NCBI GenBank assembly: GCA_000181795.3 | Contig: CM012955.1 | Span: 1,305,836 to 1,369,835 of the forward strand | Length of the DNA stretch: 64,000 bases | From: Trichinella spiralis | Lineage: Eukaryota; Nematoda; Enoplea; Trichinellida; Trichinellidae | Reading direction: 5' to 3' | Shown here: piece by piece, positions 53,529-64,000 of the stretch | Position numbering within the stretch: position 1 is the first letter of the stretch | How the letters are laid out: the number at the start of each line of letters is the position of its first letter | Notes under the pieces: model-generated | Databases searched by the model: none | What the model was told of the DNA's origin: nothing | The model's input: the letters and a program-made list of their open reading frames with translations, nothing else | Program-made: the position numbers and the translations under genes

Positions 53529-56500
53529 TGTACACAAATAAAAATAAAATCTTTTTTGAAATACTCAATGGCAGCTTTATGAACTTATAGCAACACTGCA
53601 AACGACAAACCTAAACTTTGAACTGAAAACTATAATTACAGTAAATTATAAAAACATTACAAATAGGCCACAGTAAGATATCAACGACGAACATTTCAAG
53701 CATATATCATTCTTGAAATAAATAAAGGCAGAATTTTAAAGAAAATTTTTCATAAAGGTCAAAAAATTCAATTTTCATTTCTAAAATTAACCGACACGAT
53801 GAAAACATTCCTAAAATGCTTTCGTACAATGAGAGAATATTTCACTAACACGACCTGCTATTACAAACGGCAATTAAAATGTTCATTGTTAATATTTACT
53901 GTCATCAATGCGATCATCGTATAAATTTAGATGCGTAATCTTGAAGCTATGTGATGAACTTTTAACATAAAAAAAATACATTAAAATTCATCTCGGATAT
54001 ATAAATGTAGTTTATTTATTTATATATATACATAAACAGGTCCAAATTTATTCATGCTGCATATGCGTGTATAATATATAGGGAAGTATTGTGAGTATCT
54101 GTAACAGTATATGTGAAAATCAAGATTTAAGTATGAAATGTTCCACCTGTAAAGCTGAAAGAAATAAGTAATTTATTCAATAATAGATTTAAGAATATTT
54201 TAAAATATTTTTTCTCCAAAGCTGATCAGTTTAAACTGTAATTATTTAAACTAGAAAACACGATAACAGTTGTGAACAAATTGCATATGGCAGTTGATTG
54301 GACCATTTGCAGTTTTAGTATCTGGTAAAAAATTGCACAATGGCAATAAATTGTAGTCAAAAATACAATATTTAATTTTTATATTTTTTATCAATAAAAC
54401 AATGTAAAATAGCAGAAATTCAACTTGATGTGTTGTGTCAGCAAAGTTGAAGTCAAGTTTTCGCAATTTGGTCATGTTGTTGCCAGCTTTGTTTTACAAC
54501 ATTGAAAAGAATATAACATGAAAATCAAATATATTACAAAAATAGTTTATCTAATTAAATTAAAATAACATGGCAGTTTGTTAAAAGTTGTAGCTGATTG
54601 ATTGTGATTTATTTGTCTACTGCGCAGTTGTGATGTAAAGCGCTATTAACTAAATTCAGGGACAGACACGGAGTTTTACGCAATAACGAAAGGCTGTTTA
54701 ATTTAATCACGTATGGAAACCAAGTTGTTTTTCACTTAGCTGCTTTACTTCCTTATAGTTTGCATGCTGACAATTTCAATTAAAAGCGCATAATTTTCAT
54801 TTTATTTGAAATAATTTGAATTGGACGTACTTTTGAAATTAAATTATTTTGATTCTACTTTTAATAAGTTTTAAATTCTTTGTTTTTTAAGTGGCTACCA
54901 AAAGAACTAGTTGGTTGTGTTTGAATTTTTATTGACATACTCCTTCTATCAAGTTTTTGTTCACAACGTCAGCAGTGTAGAGAAATAAGTTTCCCAAAGC
55001 TTTGTAATGTTCTTTGCTTTGCATTGTTGAAACTCATCTTTAGCAGTATCACCATCTCTTTGTCAATTTCTCGATAAGTTCAAGGAAGTGAAATGGAAAA
55101 ACATTTTGAAATTTATTTATTATTCGTTCAAGAGATTCACTTTATTAATATTAGTACACACATGACTGGATGAAAACAGATCCTTTGGGCCAGTATTTCA
55201 ATGGGCTTACCAGAATTAGCGTGTAATTATTCGATTTTAGAACTTTCATTTAGTATTTGCTAAATAAAAATTAAATGATAATTGATTTTTAGAATAATTT
55301 TTAGCATGAACAGAGTTCATTACAGTGTAACGATCGTACGTTGTTGAAGGTGCATTTCATTTACTTTCCCGTGCTTGACCTAAGCGTGAGTGCGTTGTCA
55401 GTATGTTTAGGTAGATTTTTGTTTTGTGGTGAAAACTGAGTTTGGTTTGCTAATTGCAGCTTAGGGCTTTTCAACAATTTTACTTTCCACCGGTCATCAA
55501 TAGAATTGGTCAAGGTGAAAGACCTCTGCAATTCTTAACAAAAGCATCCGGTCAGCGATTGCTGAGCACGTTTGTCACAAATTTATTTACTTCAAACTGT
55601 GCTAAACTGCTTGCACTTTCTCATTTTCTATTTACCAAATGGAAAATTTTATTCCTGTTCATCTTTTGACATGCTTTTGAAAATTTTACTTTTTCAAATT
55701 GCTCAAATTTGTCCATTCGGCATAGTTGCATGCCTGTTACCATCTGTCACACGTTTACCCTCGCTTTTTGATCTGGGCTGCTTTGCGCCTACGCCAGTCA
55801 GCTTGCCCCACGGCTGTCAATTCCTTCTTGACGCACTTTTATGAAATCCATTTTCTTGAAAGTATTTTTTCATTATTTTAGCAATTTATTAGTTTTTTTC
55901 GCATATATTTTTAAATTATACTTGGTTATTGCTTTTTCGATTTATGAAAATAGAATCTTATTGAAAAATATCTGTGCAACAAAAATGTATGAAATTGCAG
56001 CAGTTGGCAGATGGTTAGTTACGTTGAAAATTGCATCGGTTTAAAGTACAGTAGAACATTAAAATTTTAAATTATGTTTTATTTTGAATTAAATCAGAAA
56101 ATACTGATTCAGTGCGACATATCATATCGTCATAGGGCAGGAAGTGTGCTTTTAATTTGCTTTCATTTCTTCTTGGGTAATTAATTTTTTTAATTATATT
56201 TTGTGCAGTGAAAACCTGTTTTGTCAATTTAGCAAGTCTCATTCATATTACTGACTTTAAATATTATTTGTAATAGATCACAATTACAGTATCTTTTTCA
56301 TTTGTTTTATCCTGAAGGCATAATTACTGTAATTAAAAGTTAATCTACTTGGTAGATGTTGGGGCAAGTTTGTTTAACATTTTTTGCTTGAGATGTGCGA
56401 TATTTTTTGCCTAGAATTTTCTTAGTTCACTTTTATAATGGTAATCGAAGTGAATGGGATATTTTTGAAATTGATTGTTTTCCAAAAACGATCGTTTTTT

Positions 56501-56553
56501 TAAATATTTTTTGTTTGAAAAAAAAATAATTTTTCGACTTTTTAAGATTAAAC
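53529..56553. other. long divergent intergenic region, ZRANB2 / MICAL
   Basis: Three kilobases between two genes that point away from each other. Most is A+T-rich. A less A+T-rich patch at about 55440-55850 contains several short plus-strand ORFs without splice support and may be 5' UTR or promoter of [22 protein letters not shown] tract lies at about 54010. No coding exon could be defended. Confidence 0.5.
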
Positions 56554-57368
56554 ATGGAGAACGTGAAAAACGAATGTTTGTGGACAGTTATGAAGATGTT
56601 CATTGAAGCGTCCTCATTAAAATCTACTATGATGGCTTATTGCCAGCTGGTTTGCTTGTGTGATCCGGATCGTTCCGATCCCTATAAATTTTACACCAGG
56701 TAGGCTTGTTGGAACCAGTTCACTTCTGCACGTTCAGGTTATAATTTTCGTGATAAATGTAAATGAAATATTTAGCATTCGAGGCAAGTTGAATTGGTGG
56801 AAAGTGAACCCACTTTGGGAATTGTTGGATAAACGGTTTGCGCAGGTGGAATATCTAAATCAGCAAGCTGGAAAGAATTTAAAAGTAATTATAAATGAAG
56901 AATTGTCTTCGTTTGTATACTTTGTTTTGTCAGAGCTTGAATTTTATTTCAGGCACTGGTCGTTGGGGCCGGACCATGTGGATTGCGCATGGCTATAGAG
57001 TGTGCTTTTCTTGGGGCAAAGGTTGTTTTGCTGGAGAAGAGAGGGAAATTCTCGCGTAACAATTTGTTGCACATATGGCCACACGCTAAGGAGGATTTGA
57101 AAAGCTTGGGGGCGAAAATCTTTTACCCGAAATTTTGCGTCGGCTCAATCAACCACATCAGTAACGAATAATTGATGGATCTTTTAATATACACATGTAT
57201 TGTTTTTGCAAAAATCGCTTTGACAGGCATTTGTTCGCTGCAATTAATTTTGCTAAAAGTGGCACTGCTTGTTGGTGTGGAAGTCTTTGAAAATGTAACT
57301 TTCGATAAGCTCATTGAACCTGAGATGAACAGCGATGGTGATGGTAATTAATTTTTCTTGTCCGTATA

Positions 57369-57402
<34 letters not shown>

Positions 57403-60029
57403 TGTCCCTTTTACCACCAAGTTGACTTTATTTCAGTATCCGGTTGGAAAGCGGCATTGATTCCTGAAAATCATTTCCTATCCGATTATCAATTCAACGT
57501 TATCATCAACGCCGACGGAAAGAGAAACAACATACCAGGTGAGAATTGGACAATAATAATGATTTGTGATTTGCATTATTTATTTTTGCAAAAATTAAAG
57601 GTTTTCCACATAAAGAGTTTCGTGGAAAATTGGCCATTGGTTTGACAGCGAATTTTGTTAATCATCACACCGAAATGGAAAATAATGTGAAAGAAATATC
57701 CGGTATCTCGTATTTTTACGATTCAAATTTTTTCCGTGGCCTAGAAGAGGAGACGGGTATTCAATTGGAAAACATCGTCTATTACAAAGGGGACACGCAT
57801 TATTTCGTGATGACGGCTAAAAAGCAAAGTCTGCTCGAACGAAGAGTCATCATCCAAGTTGATCGATTAATTTGTTCTAATGTAATGTACGGGCAGAAAA
57901 CAGTATTGTATTTTCTAATTGCAGGATTTCGAAGAAGTGTCGAAATTGTTGGAAGCGAAGAACGTTTGCAGTGAAAATTTGCTGGCCTATGTGACAGACG
58001 TGGCGAATTTTGCGACGAACAATTCAATACCGAATCTCGAATTTGCTCTCAATGAGAACAACCTTCCGGATGTGGCGATGTTTGATTTTACATCGTTGTT
58101 CAGCGCGGAAAATTCTTCAAGATTTGAACAGAAGCATGGTCGACCGCTGCTGTTGGGTCTCGTCGGTGACAGTCTGCACGAAGTATGTGAAACGAGAATA
58201 ACAGAATATAATTGCGTTTCGGTTTGGAAAAGAAATTCTCTTTTCGCAGCCTTTCTGGCCAACAGGAACCGGCATTGGGCGTGGCTTTACCAGTGTGTTC
58301 GACGCCGCTTGGATGGTGCGCGGCTACGGCTGCGGTAAGCCAATTTTGCAAATATTGGCCGAAAGGGAAAGCTATTACAAGCTGCTGACCCAAGTCACGC
58401 CCGAAACGTTGTCGAAGAATTTCAAAAATTGCACAATCGACCCGCGCACGCGTTATACGTGCTGTGATAATTATCTGCTGCCCAATCAGGTTGCGTATCG
58501 GCAGTTGTTGGTTTTAAATTTGAATTTAAAATTTAAGAAAAAAACTTCCTTGTCAGGTCATACAGCTGGTCAGTTCAGACGTTAATTTGCGTACGAATGA
58601 ACAGCCGTCGTATTCGCTAGTCCAGTCGGTCAGCTTGAGTGGAGAGGTGAAATTTGAACAGCGTCGCACGCTGTTCAACTGGCTTCAAGACACGTTGGCA
58701 CCGTATCGTCGACGCTTGCACGATTTGATGGCGTTGTTCGACAGTGGCGTCATTTTGAGCATGATCATTTGCCGTTATCGACGTCAAGAGGCGAAGTCGG
58801 TTGTGGTCGGCTCACCGCCAAAGTGTACCGTGAACGTGGAACTGTGCTACGAGAAGGTGAAATCGTTGTGGGGTGTGGAAGCGCCAGATCAGAAAGACCA
58901 CTACGACCAAGTGTGTGAATATCTATCCGAGATTAAGGGGAAAATTGACGAAGAAAAGCCCTCGTCGCCGACGGTGGTTCTCGTGCCGGCTCAGGCGGCG
59001 TTCAGTGAGCTGAAGGATCCAATTGTGGACGGCCGAGTTGGTGGAAGTGAGCTCAAAGAGCGAGCAGGTGCAGGGCAACGTGGCGAGGATGTTGATTTCG
59101 ACCGTGGATGGTTGGCGCGCACCAGTGGCGGTGACAGCAGTGAACGGGCCTCGGCAAGGAAATTGGACCCCGGGTTGTTGCAGACGGTCGACGGACTGCT
59201 CCGAGGCAAGGAGAAGGCCAAAGTCGAGCCCAAGTCGACCGTCGGCAAGCTGAATCAGTCGGCCATAATGGAAATGGAGATCCAGTTGAAAAATCCGCAC
59301 ACCGCGAGGCGTCGGCAGTATACTGATCACCAGCAGCCAGTGTTGAGCAGCAAAGAGGCGAAAATTATAGCCGAGAAAACGGCCATTCTGAAACAACGTG
59401 CTCAGAATGGTTTTCAGCTCACCAATGACCGATTCCAACTGATCGACTCTTGCATCGAACGGTTGGACAAGCACCTCAGAATGGCGGATACCAGTGGCGC
59501 AGTGGGTGTGGCGGAACTGGCCAAAATCCATGCGGTGAACATCGGCACGCGGAAGCCGCCGGCTCCGTTGCCACCGCCGAAGCAGAAGCCGAAGCTGTCG
59601 GCGGCCTGCTCCTACCTTCAAGAACCTGAACTGTGCTTTGTCTGCGGCAAGCCGGCTTACATGGCCGAGCGGGTGGCCGTTGAGGGGCTGCTGATCCACA
59701 GGGACTGTTTCCGTTGCGCTTATTGTCAGTGCTGTCTGCGGATGAATGCCTATGGCGCAGAGCGGTTGGAAAATTATGGAAAAGTGTTCTTCTGCGACCG
59801 TCATTTGAAATGTTCATTGAAGTCCAAAGTGGAAGAGTTGGACAAGAACAAATTGCACGCCGATTCCACATCCCATACCACGGAACGTGTCAATTTCGCG
59901 TTGGGTGGTGAAAATATCGCCGTGTCTAGCAGTGAGGAAACTTTGTTTGAGTGGAAAATTTCCGACGCCCAACGTTTCAACAATTCTGATGATGATGATG
60001 ATGACGACAATGACAGAAGTGAACAGTAG
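56554..60029 (+). CDS. MICAL: MICAL-type F-actin monooxygenase without bMERB domain
   Basis: Nine exons: 56554-56699, 56776-56884, 56953-57160, 57227-57343, 57437-57538, 57601-57857, 57925-58182, 58250-58489 and 58557-60029. The FAD-dependent monooxygenase module shows [52 protein letters not shown] and [21 protein letters not shown] calponin-homology domain follows ([11 protein letters not shown]...[11 protein letters not shown]), then a long linker and one LIM domain with canonical spacing ([24 protein letters not shown]). The enzyme oxidises actin methionines with NADPH and O2, promoting filament disassembly in axon guidance and muscle. The ORF ends about 70 residues after LIM in an Asp-rich tail; the usual C-terminal Rab-binding bMERB (DUF3585) domain is absent. 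The last exon is notably G+C-richer than the rest. Confidence 0.95.
57369..57400. repeat. (TA)n microsatellite in a MICAL intron
   Basis: About 15 TA dinucleotides in the short intron between exons 4 and 5. Confidence 0.9.
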
Positions 60030-61529
60030 ATAGAGAATACGGAAGATAACAATAATTGATAAGTTTTCAAATAATTTGCATGGTGTTGTTGTTCTGTAGT
60101 TGTAGTTTTCCATTTTGAACCGGTATTTATTATGGTTGTTTGTTTCAGTTTCAGGTAAAAACATATTTTCTGTCCTATCTCAAGTTGAAATTGTTGCTGC
60201 TTTTTCATTTATCGTTCATGTTCAAGTTTTAGCTGTTCAAGCGACCTTTCCCAGAGTTCGTGTTGACGGGAAGGCATATTTCTATTAGTCACATATTCTC
60301 TTTACCTGTTACCGAAGTTCATTGTTTTGATGTTTTTTAATCAAGTAAAAAAATTTATAAATCGCATCCATTTGTAAACTCACGTTTTTCAACTACATAT
60401 GTATTTGTAAAATAGCAAAAAACAAGCGAACAAACATGCTTCCTTGATTGAAATACAACGTGTTGTGTGAGATGCAATGTTGATAAAAAAGAAAAAACTT
60501 TGATACGAGTTGTTGAGCATGCAGTTGTAACCGACAAATACGAAAGAGAATCTCTCGCGGTTGATTTGAAACTTAACTTATCAGTATGCAAATAATACGG
60601 AAGCAAATTATTGATAAAACATCATCAAATTTAACTTACTTGGTTCAAGATCAAGAAAAACCAATAAAAATGATTAAAATACATGTATAATAAGTATATT
60701 CGAATGTTGGTGATATTATTGGAGTTTTTAACCATTTCTTGTGCACCTGTTTGCATGCAGGTAAACAATATTCCACGTACCTGTAACCTATTTTACAGAC
60801 CGGTTGGCTGACGTGTCATCATTATATTATGCAAGTTCGAAAACAACAAACAATACACTTTGTTCTTCCAACTAATTATTGCTGAACTTTGATAAAATCT
60901 GAAATTATTACTTTACGCAATAACTTGCTTTATTTCTAATCATTTGTACATGTAACAAAAGAATCAACATTTTCCACAGCTCATATAATAAATAATGTTT
61001 GCAACTTATGCAACAGTACAATACAGTACAGTACAGTACAGTACAGTACAGTACAGTACAAATCAGTATAGTTCAGCATGCAATTAGCATTTTATCCAGT
61101 ATTCAATCATGTATTTAGTGCAGTAAATTTTGTTATTTTAAAATTATAGGGAAAATATTTCAATCATTAAGTTTAATTGTGGTTTTTTCAATAAGATTGA
61201 TAAAACTGTATACAAAGTACTGTATTAAACACCGTATAAATTTCTAATTAAAAGGTATCATAAATTAAAATTTTGTAAAATATCACCTTTTTGTAATGTT
61301 TTACAAATGAAAAACGCCGAAAACTACAAATTATTAAAAAAATTATTTTTAAAAGTAATACTGGATGGAAATTTTCTTCTAACTAAAAACAGTGCGTGTT
61401 TAAGTTGATATTTGAAAAAAGTATAAAGTACGGAATAGTTTTATTAAAAATTAAAACAATTGAAAACGTACACCATTCCCAAATTATAATCTGTTGATGA
61501 AAAATCATTTTACATGAAAACAAGCTCGC
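60030..61529. other. 3' region of MICAL, gene-free
   Basis: This holds the MICAL 3' UTR and further A+T-rich sequence. I searched it for a bMERB-coding exon and found none. A (TACAG)n tract lies at 61023-61069. Confidence 0.55.
61023..61069. repeat. (TACAG)n microsatellite
   Basis: About nine perfect tandem copies of a five-base unit with degenerate copies on both sides. Confidence 0.95.
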
Positions 61530-62646
61530 TTAGTAATTTGTTGGAGAAATCAGCATTGAGTGTTTTGATTTTCTGCTTGCCACACTGCCTTTCCGACGTC
61601 CACGCCACTATCGAAAAAGAAAAAATCATTTCAGCTTCTTTTTTTAACGTTCAAAAAGTTTAATGATTTTCGTTTAATTTCTTAAATAATTAATTCACTT
61701 CAAACAAGGAAAAAGTCGAATTCGGAAATTCCGTGTGTACAAGTTGGCGTAACACGAAAAGTGGAAAGTTTTAATTGAAAAATTACCAAACTAACAATTG
61801 CACATCTTATACGGTAAATTTAGTGCAAACTGGGCTAGATTTAGCGGAGAGAAACGTGATTTGCAAATTTTATCAACAATTAATTTAAAACGTAGTATAA
61901 TTCGTTTAAAATTAGACAGCTTTGAACTAATACATCAACGGACGGATGAATCACCAAAAAATTGGACTAATCCATATTCAACACCTGTTGTAAAACCAAA
62001 TCAAAAACATGGAAATTGTGGAAAAATGGATAACTTTTTCACTAATTACGTGTATAAATGAAAAAATGATAACAATTAATGGCGAAAAATCACAGACAAC
62101 TCTTTCAATCTGATGAGCAAATAAATCTAGATGCAATTTAATGAAAAGCGTGATATTTGTTCTGTCATTCTTGTTGCCAAAAGTGACAGCTGCTCATTCG
62201 CATGAAATATCATATCACCTTTCATATCATGTGGATAGATAGTTTAATTTAATCCGCATGCTTTTTTTCAACAATTACATTTCTCATAATAATGTGAAGA
62301 AAAATGAAATATCTTTATTTTTTTTAAATAAAAATTGTACTGTATTACTGTATTTGAAAAGGGGATATCTGTTAAAGATAGAATATTGATTGATTTGTAT
62401 TGAGAAGACGAAAAATGACTGAAAATTACACTACAATACAGAATAAAAAAGGGAAATAAATAAATAATAAAAGAATAAAACAAAAAACTGTACCTTGTCG
62501 AAAACTGTAGCCTCTTGGGTTTTGTCCACACAAAACCAGAGGATGCATGTAGTGGAAATGACGAATATGATGACGAAAAATGTGACCAAAACAACAATGA
62601 AGCCAAAATAATCGGCAACGTTGACGTCTTGTTTCAAATTTACCAT
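61530..62646 (-). CDS. possible two-exon 76-residue membrane protein
   Basis: Exon 62494-62646 runs from an ATG to a GT donor in phase 0 (AAG|GTACAG). A pyrimidine-rich acceptor (TTTTTCGATAG) at about 61608 opens exon 61530-61607, which stays in frame to TAA. The product has a 13-residue N-terminus (MVNLKQDVNVADY), a strongly hydrophobic helix (FGFIVVLVTFFVIIFVISTT), and a basic, Ser-rich tail (WRGRRKGSVASRKSKHS) that should be cytosolic. It resembles small regulatory membrane peptides in layout, but I recognise no family. The 0.9-kb intron is large for this window, so internal exons could be missed. Confidence 0.4.
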
Positions 62647-62814
62647 AATGATTATTAATTCTGCAATAGATTATATAGGTGATTATTGGTTGAATTGAAA
62701 ATGTTTAAAAATATTAAATAGATTTTGTGCGAGAAAAGCAGACGCGCGTCAGTAAATAACCAACAGTTGTAGAGGGAAAATATTGGAAATATAGAAAGCG
62801 AGAGAAAGCTGGAA

Positions 62815-62932
62815 AGAGAGAGAGAGAGAATGCAGAACAAGCCTGCAGAACAGGCTTGCTGCATGCATAACGTGTGCACACAAATGAATACTGGAAGACT
62901 GGGATGGAGAGAGAAAGAGAGAGAGAGAGAGT
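62815..62932. repeat. two (GA)n tracts
   Basis: Two purine tracts of GA repeats, at about 62815-62828 and 62907-62932, lie about 80 bp apart. They create Ser-Leu ORFs on the minus strand that are not genes. A GAGA tract next to a possible transcription start could act as a promoter element. Confidence 0.8.
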
Positions 62933-63243
62933 GAAAGACAAGTCAACATCATGTTGTCCTACATCGAAGCAGGCTAGACGTCTGTCTGGCTCGCCCTTTT
63001 TCCAGGCCAGTTTTTACATGCAACCATCTATATATCTATCTATCAATGCATGCATGCATTGTCATGAAGTTGGCTTCGAACGTGCTTGACGTCTATAAAT
63101 CATACTAGCTCGGCAAAAATTATACAATCAACGTATTCAATATGCAAATTTTAATGACTTAAAACTTCTTTGTTCTGCATCATTGTTTCTTTTCGTTCTT
63201 CTTTAAATTGTTGATCCGTGCTTTGCTTGAAAACACACACGTT

Positions 63244-63246
<3 letters not shown>

Positions 63247-63301
<55 letters not shown>
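63247..63301. repeat. (TA)n microsatellite, about 27 units
   Basis: A long uninterrupted TA dinucleotide run. It produces alternating Ile-Tyr in a minus-strand ORF that is not a gene. Confidence 0.97.
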
Positions 63302-63302
<1 letters not shown>

Positions 63303-64000
63303 GTATAATGATAAAGCTGTGCCGCTTAGTGACGAGCTTTGAAGAACAGCCGCGCTGGACAACGTCCACCTTCTCCAACGCAAACGGACCAATGAAATTA
63401 GTCATCATTATCTTTCAATTATATATATATATATATCTTTCATCTTATTTCACACAGAAAAAGTGGTCGAAATCAGACTGCTAAAAATGGAATTTTCATC
63501 CTATTCGCATGCAAACAACGCATTCATATCAATTCGCATTCCCGCACTATTTAATTTCACACTACCAATCAATGCGTTCGTTTTACATTTATTAACAACC
63601 ACTAATAATAATAATAATAATAGTAATAATTCTTTCAACGCAGAACAGCAGAACAAAGCAAATCTTGACATGTCAAGTAATGCCAAAGATGAATGCAAAT
63701 AATCTTCAACATGTTGGCAAACTGAACTGAACTAAAGCTTTCTGCAACGAACGTACATAAATACATACATATATACATACACAGACAATAATGAACAATA
63801 AAAAATTACAACTGAACATCAATTTAAAATTCGAAACAAAACAACCATATTATAAATAAATAATCGAACAAACAAATATATATATATTCGATATATAAAA
63901 TATAACTTTTTGCACAACAATAGTATTCATTCAATTAAAATAACTGATAACAAAAACAGGTAGATGAAATAAAAAATTCCAAAATCCTACTAAAATAAAT

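Larger units (their letters stand above)
62647..64000. other. right-hand non-coding region with simple repeats
   Basis: It contains GA-rich tracts at about 62815-62930, a long (TA)n tract at 63247-63301 and smaller TA runs near 63420. It probably includes the promoter of the small membrane-protein gene. ORFs here are driven by the repeats or lack support. Confidence 0.5.

Noticed and set aside
55454-56044. Series of plus-strand ORFs upstream of MICAL
   Set aside because: They are hydrophobic, low-complexity frames without splice continuity to MICAL exon 1; the region may be 5' UTR or promoter, but coding is not supported.
58923-59804. 293-codon minus-strand ORF
   Set aside because: It is exactly antisense to the G+C-rich last exon of MICAL, where the sense frame has a clear CH domain, linker and LIM domain. 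It has no motif and no splice sites.
62714-62952. Ser/Leu-rich minus-strand ORFs
   Set aside because: They are produced by the two GA repeats and have no other support.
63151-63408. Minus-strand ORFs with Ile-Tyr runs
   Set aside because: They are translated TA microsatellite.

Overview
This window is animal nuclear DNA: A+T-rich, with short coding exons separated by many small GT..AG introns (often 40-100 bp), poly(A)-type signals after genes and abundant microsatellites. Every recognisable gene is a conserved metazoan one. The mix (a Tbx20/mab-9-type T-box gene, MICAL, PRMT5, HADHA) fits a small-genome invertebrate, possibly an ecdysozoan such as an early-branching (enoplean) nematode. That placement is inference. 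No prokaryotic operon, virus, transposon ORF, rRNA, convincing tRNA or CRISPR array was seen.

Layout, left to right. 1-48: possible 3' end of a + strand gene. 1199-1360 (-): unlisted 53-residue single-pass membrane protein. 1490-11164 (-): very large, many-exon gene for a mostly helical protein I do not recognise. 12731-15020 (-): divergent RBBP4/7-type WD40 protein. 16232-17589 (+): small secreted Cys-containing protein. 18383-23064 (-): Tbx20-type transcription factor. 26959-29181 (-): Ser-rich protein with a 4E-T-like (EIF4ENIF1) motif order. 29899-33781 (-): HADHA, trifunctional enzyme alpha. 35181-36542 (+): MRPL19. 36610-37934 (-): FDX2-type mitochondrial ferredoxin. 38775-43700 (-): PRMT5, with a G+C-rich ORF in its large intron. 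44688-45752 (+): tubulin cofactor C. 46244-46945 (+): NDUFC2. 47966-48476 (-): SEC61 beta. 50254-53528 (-): ZRANB2. 56554-60029 (+): MICAL. 61530-62646 (-): possible two-exon 76-residue membrane protein.

The genes do not form one pathway. There is a loose cluster of nuclear genes for mitochondrial proteins (HADHA, MRPL19, FDX2, NDUFC2) at 29.9-47 kb. Several others are housekeeping or gene-regulatory (PRMT5, ZRANB2, RBBP-like, 4E-T-like), cytoskeletal (TBCC, MICAL) or secretory (SEC61B). Exon boundaries were set by hand from splice consensus, reading-frame continuity and remembered family sequences. Those given to the base fit on both counts; no alignment or transcript evidence was available.

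I did not find a clearly new multi-gene system. The most interesting leads are the unrecognised giant gene, two very small membrane-protein genes, a MICAL lacking its usual C-terminal Rab-binding domain, a ZRANB2 whose first zinc finger has lost its RNA-contact residues, a fast-evolving RBBP paralogue, a 4E-T candidate and a G+C-rich ORF inside a PRMT5 intron.
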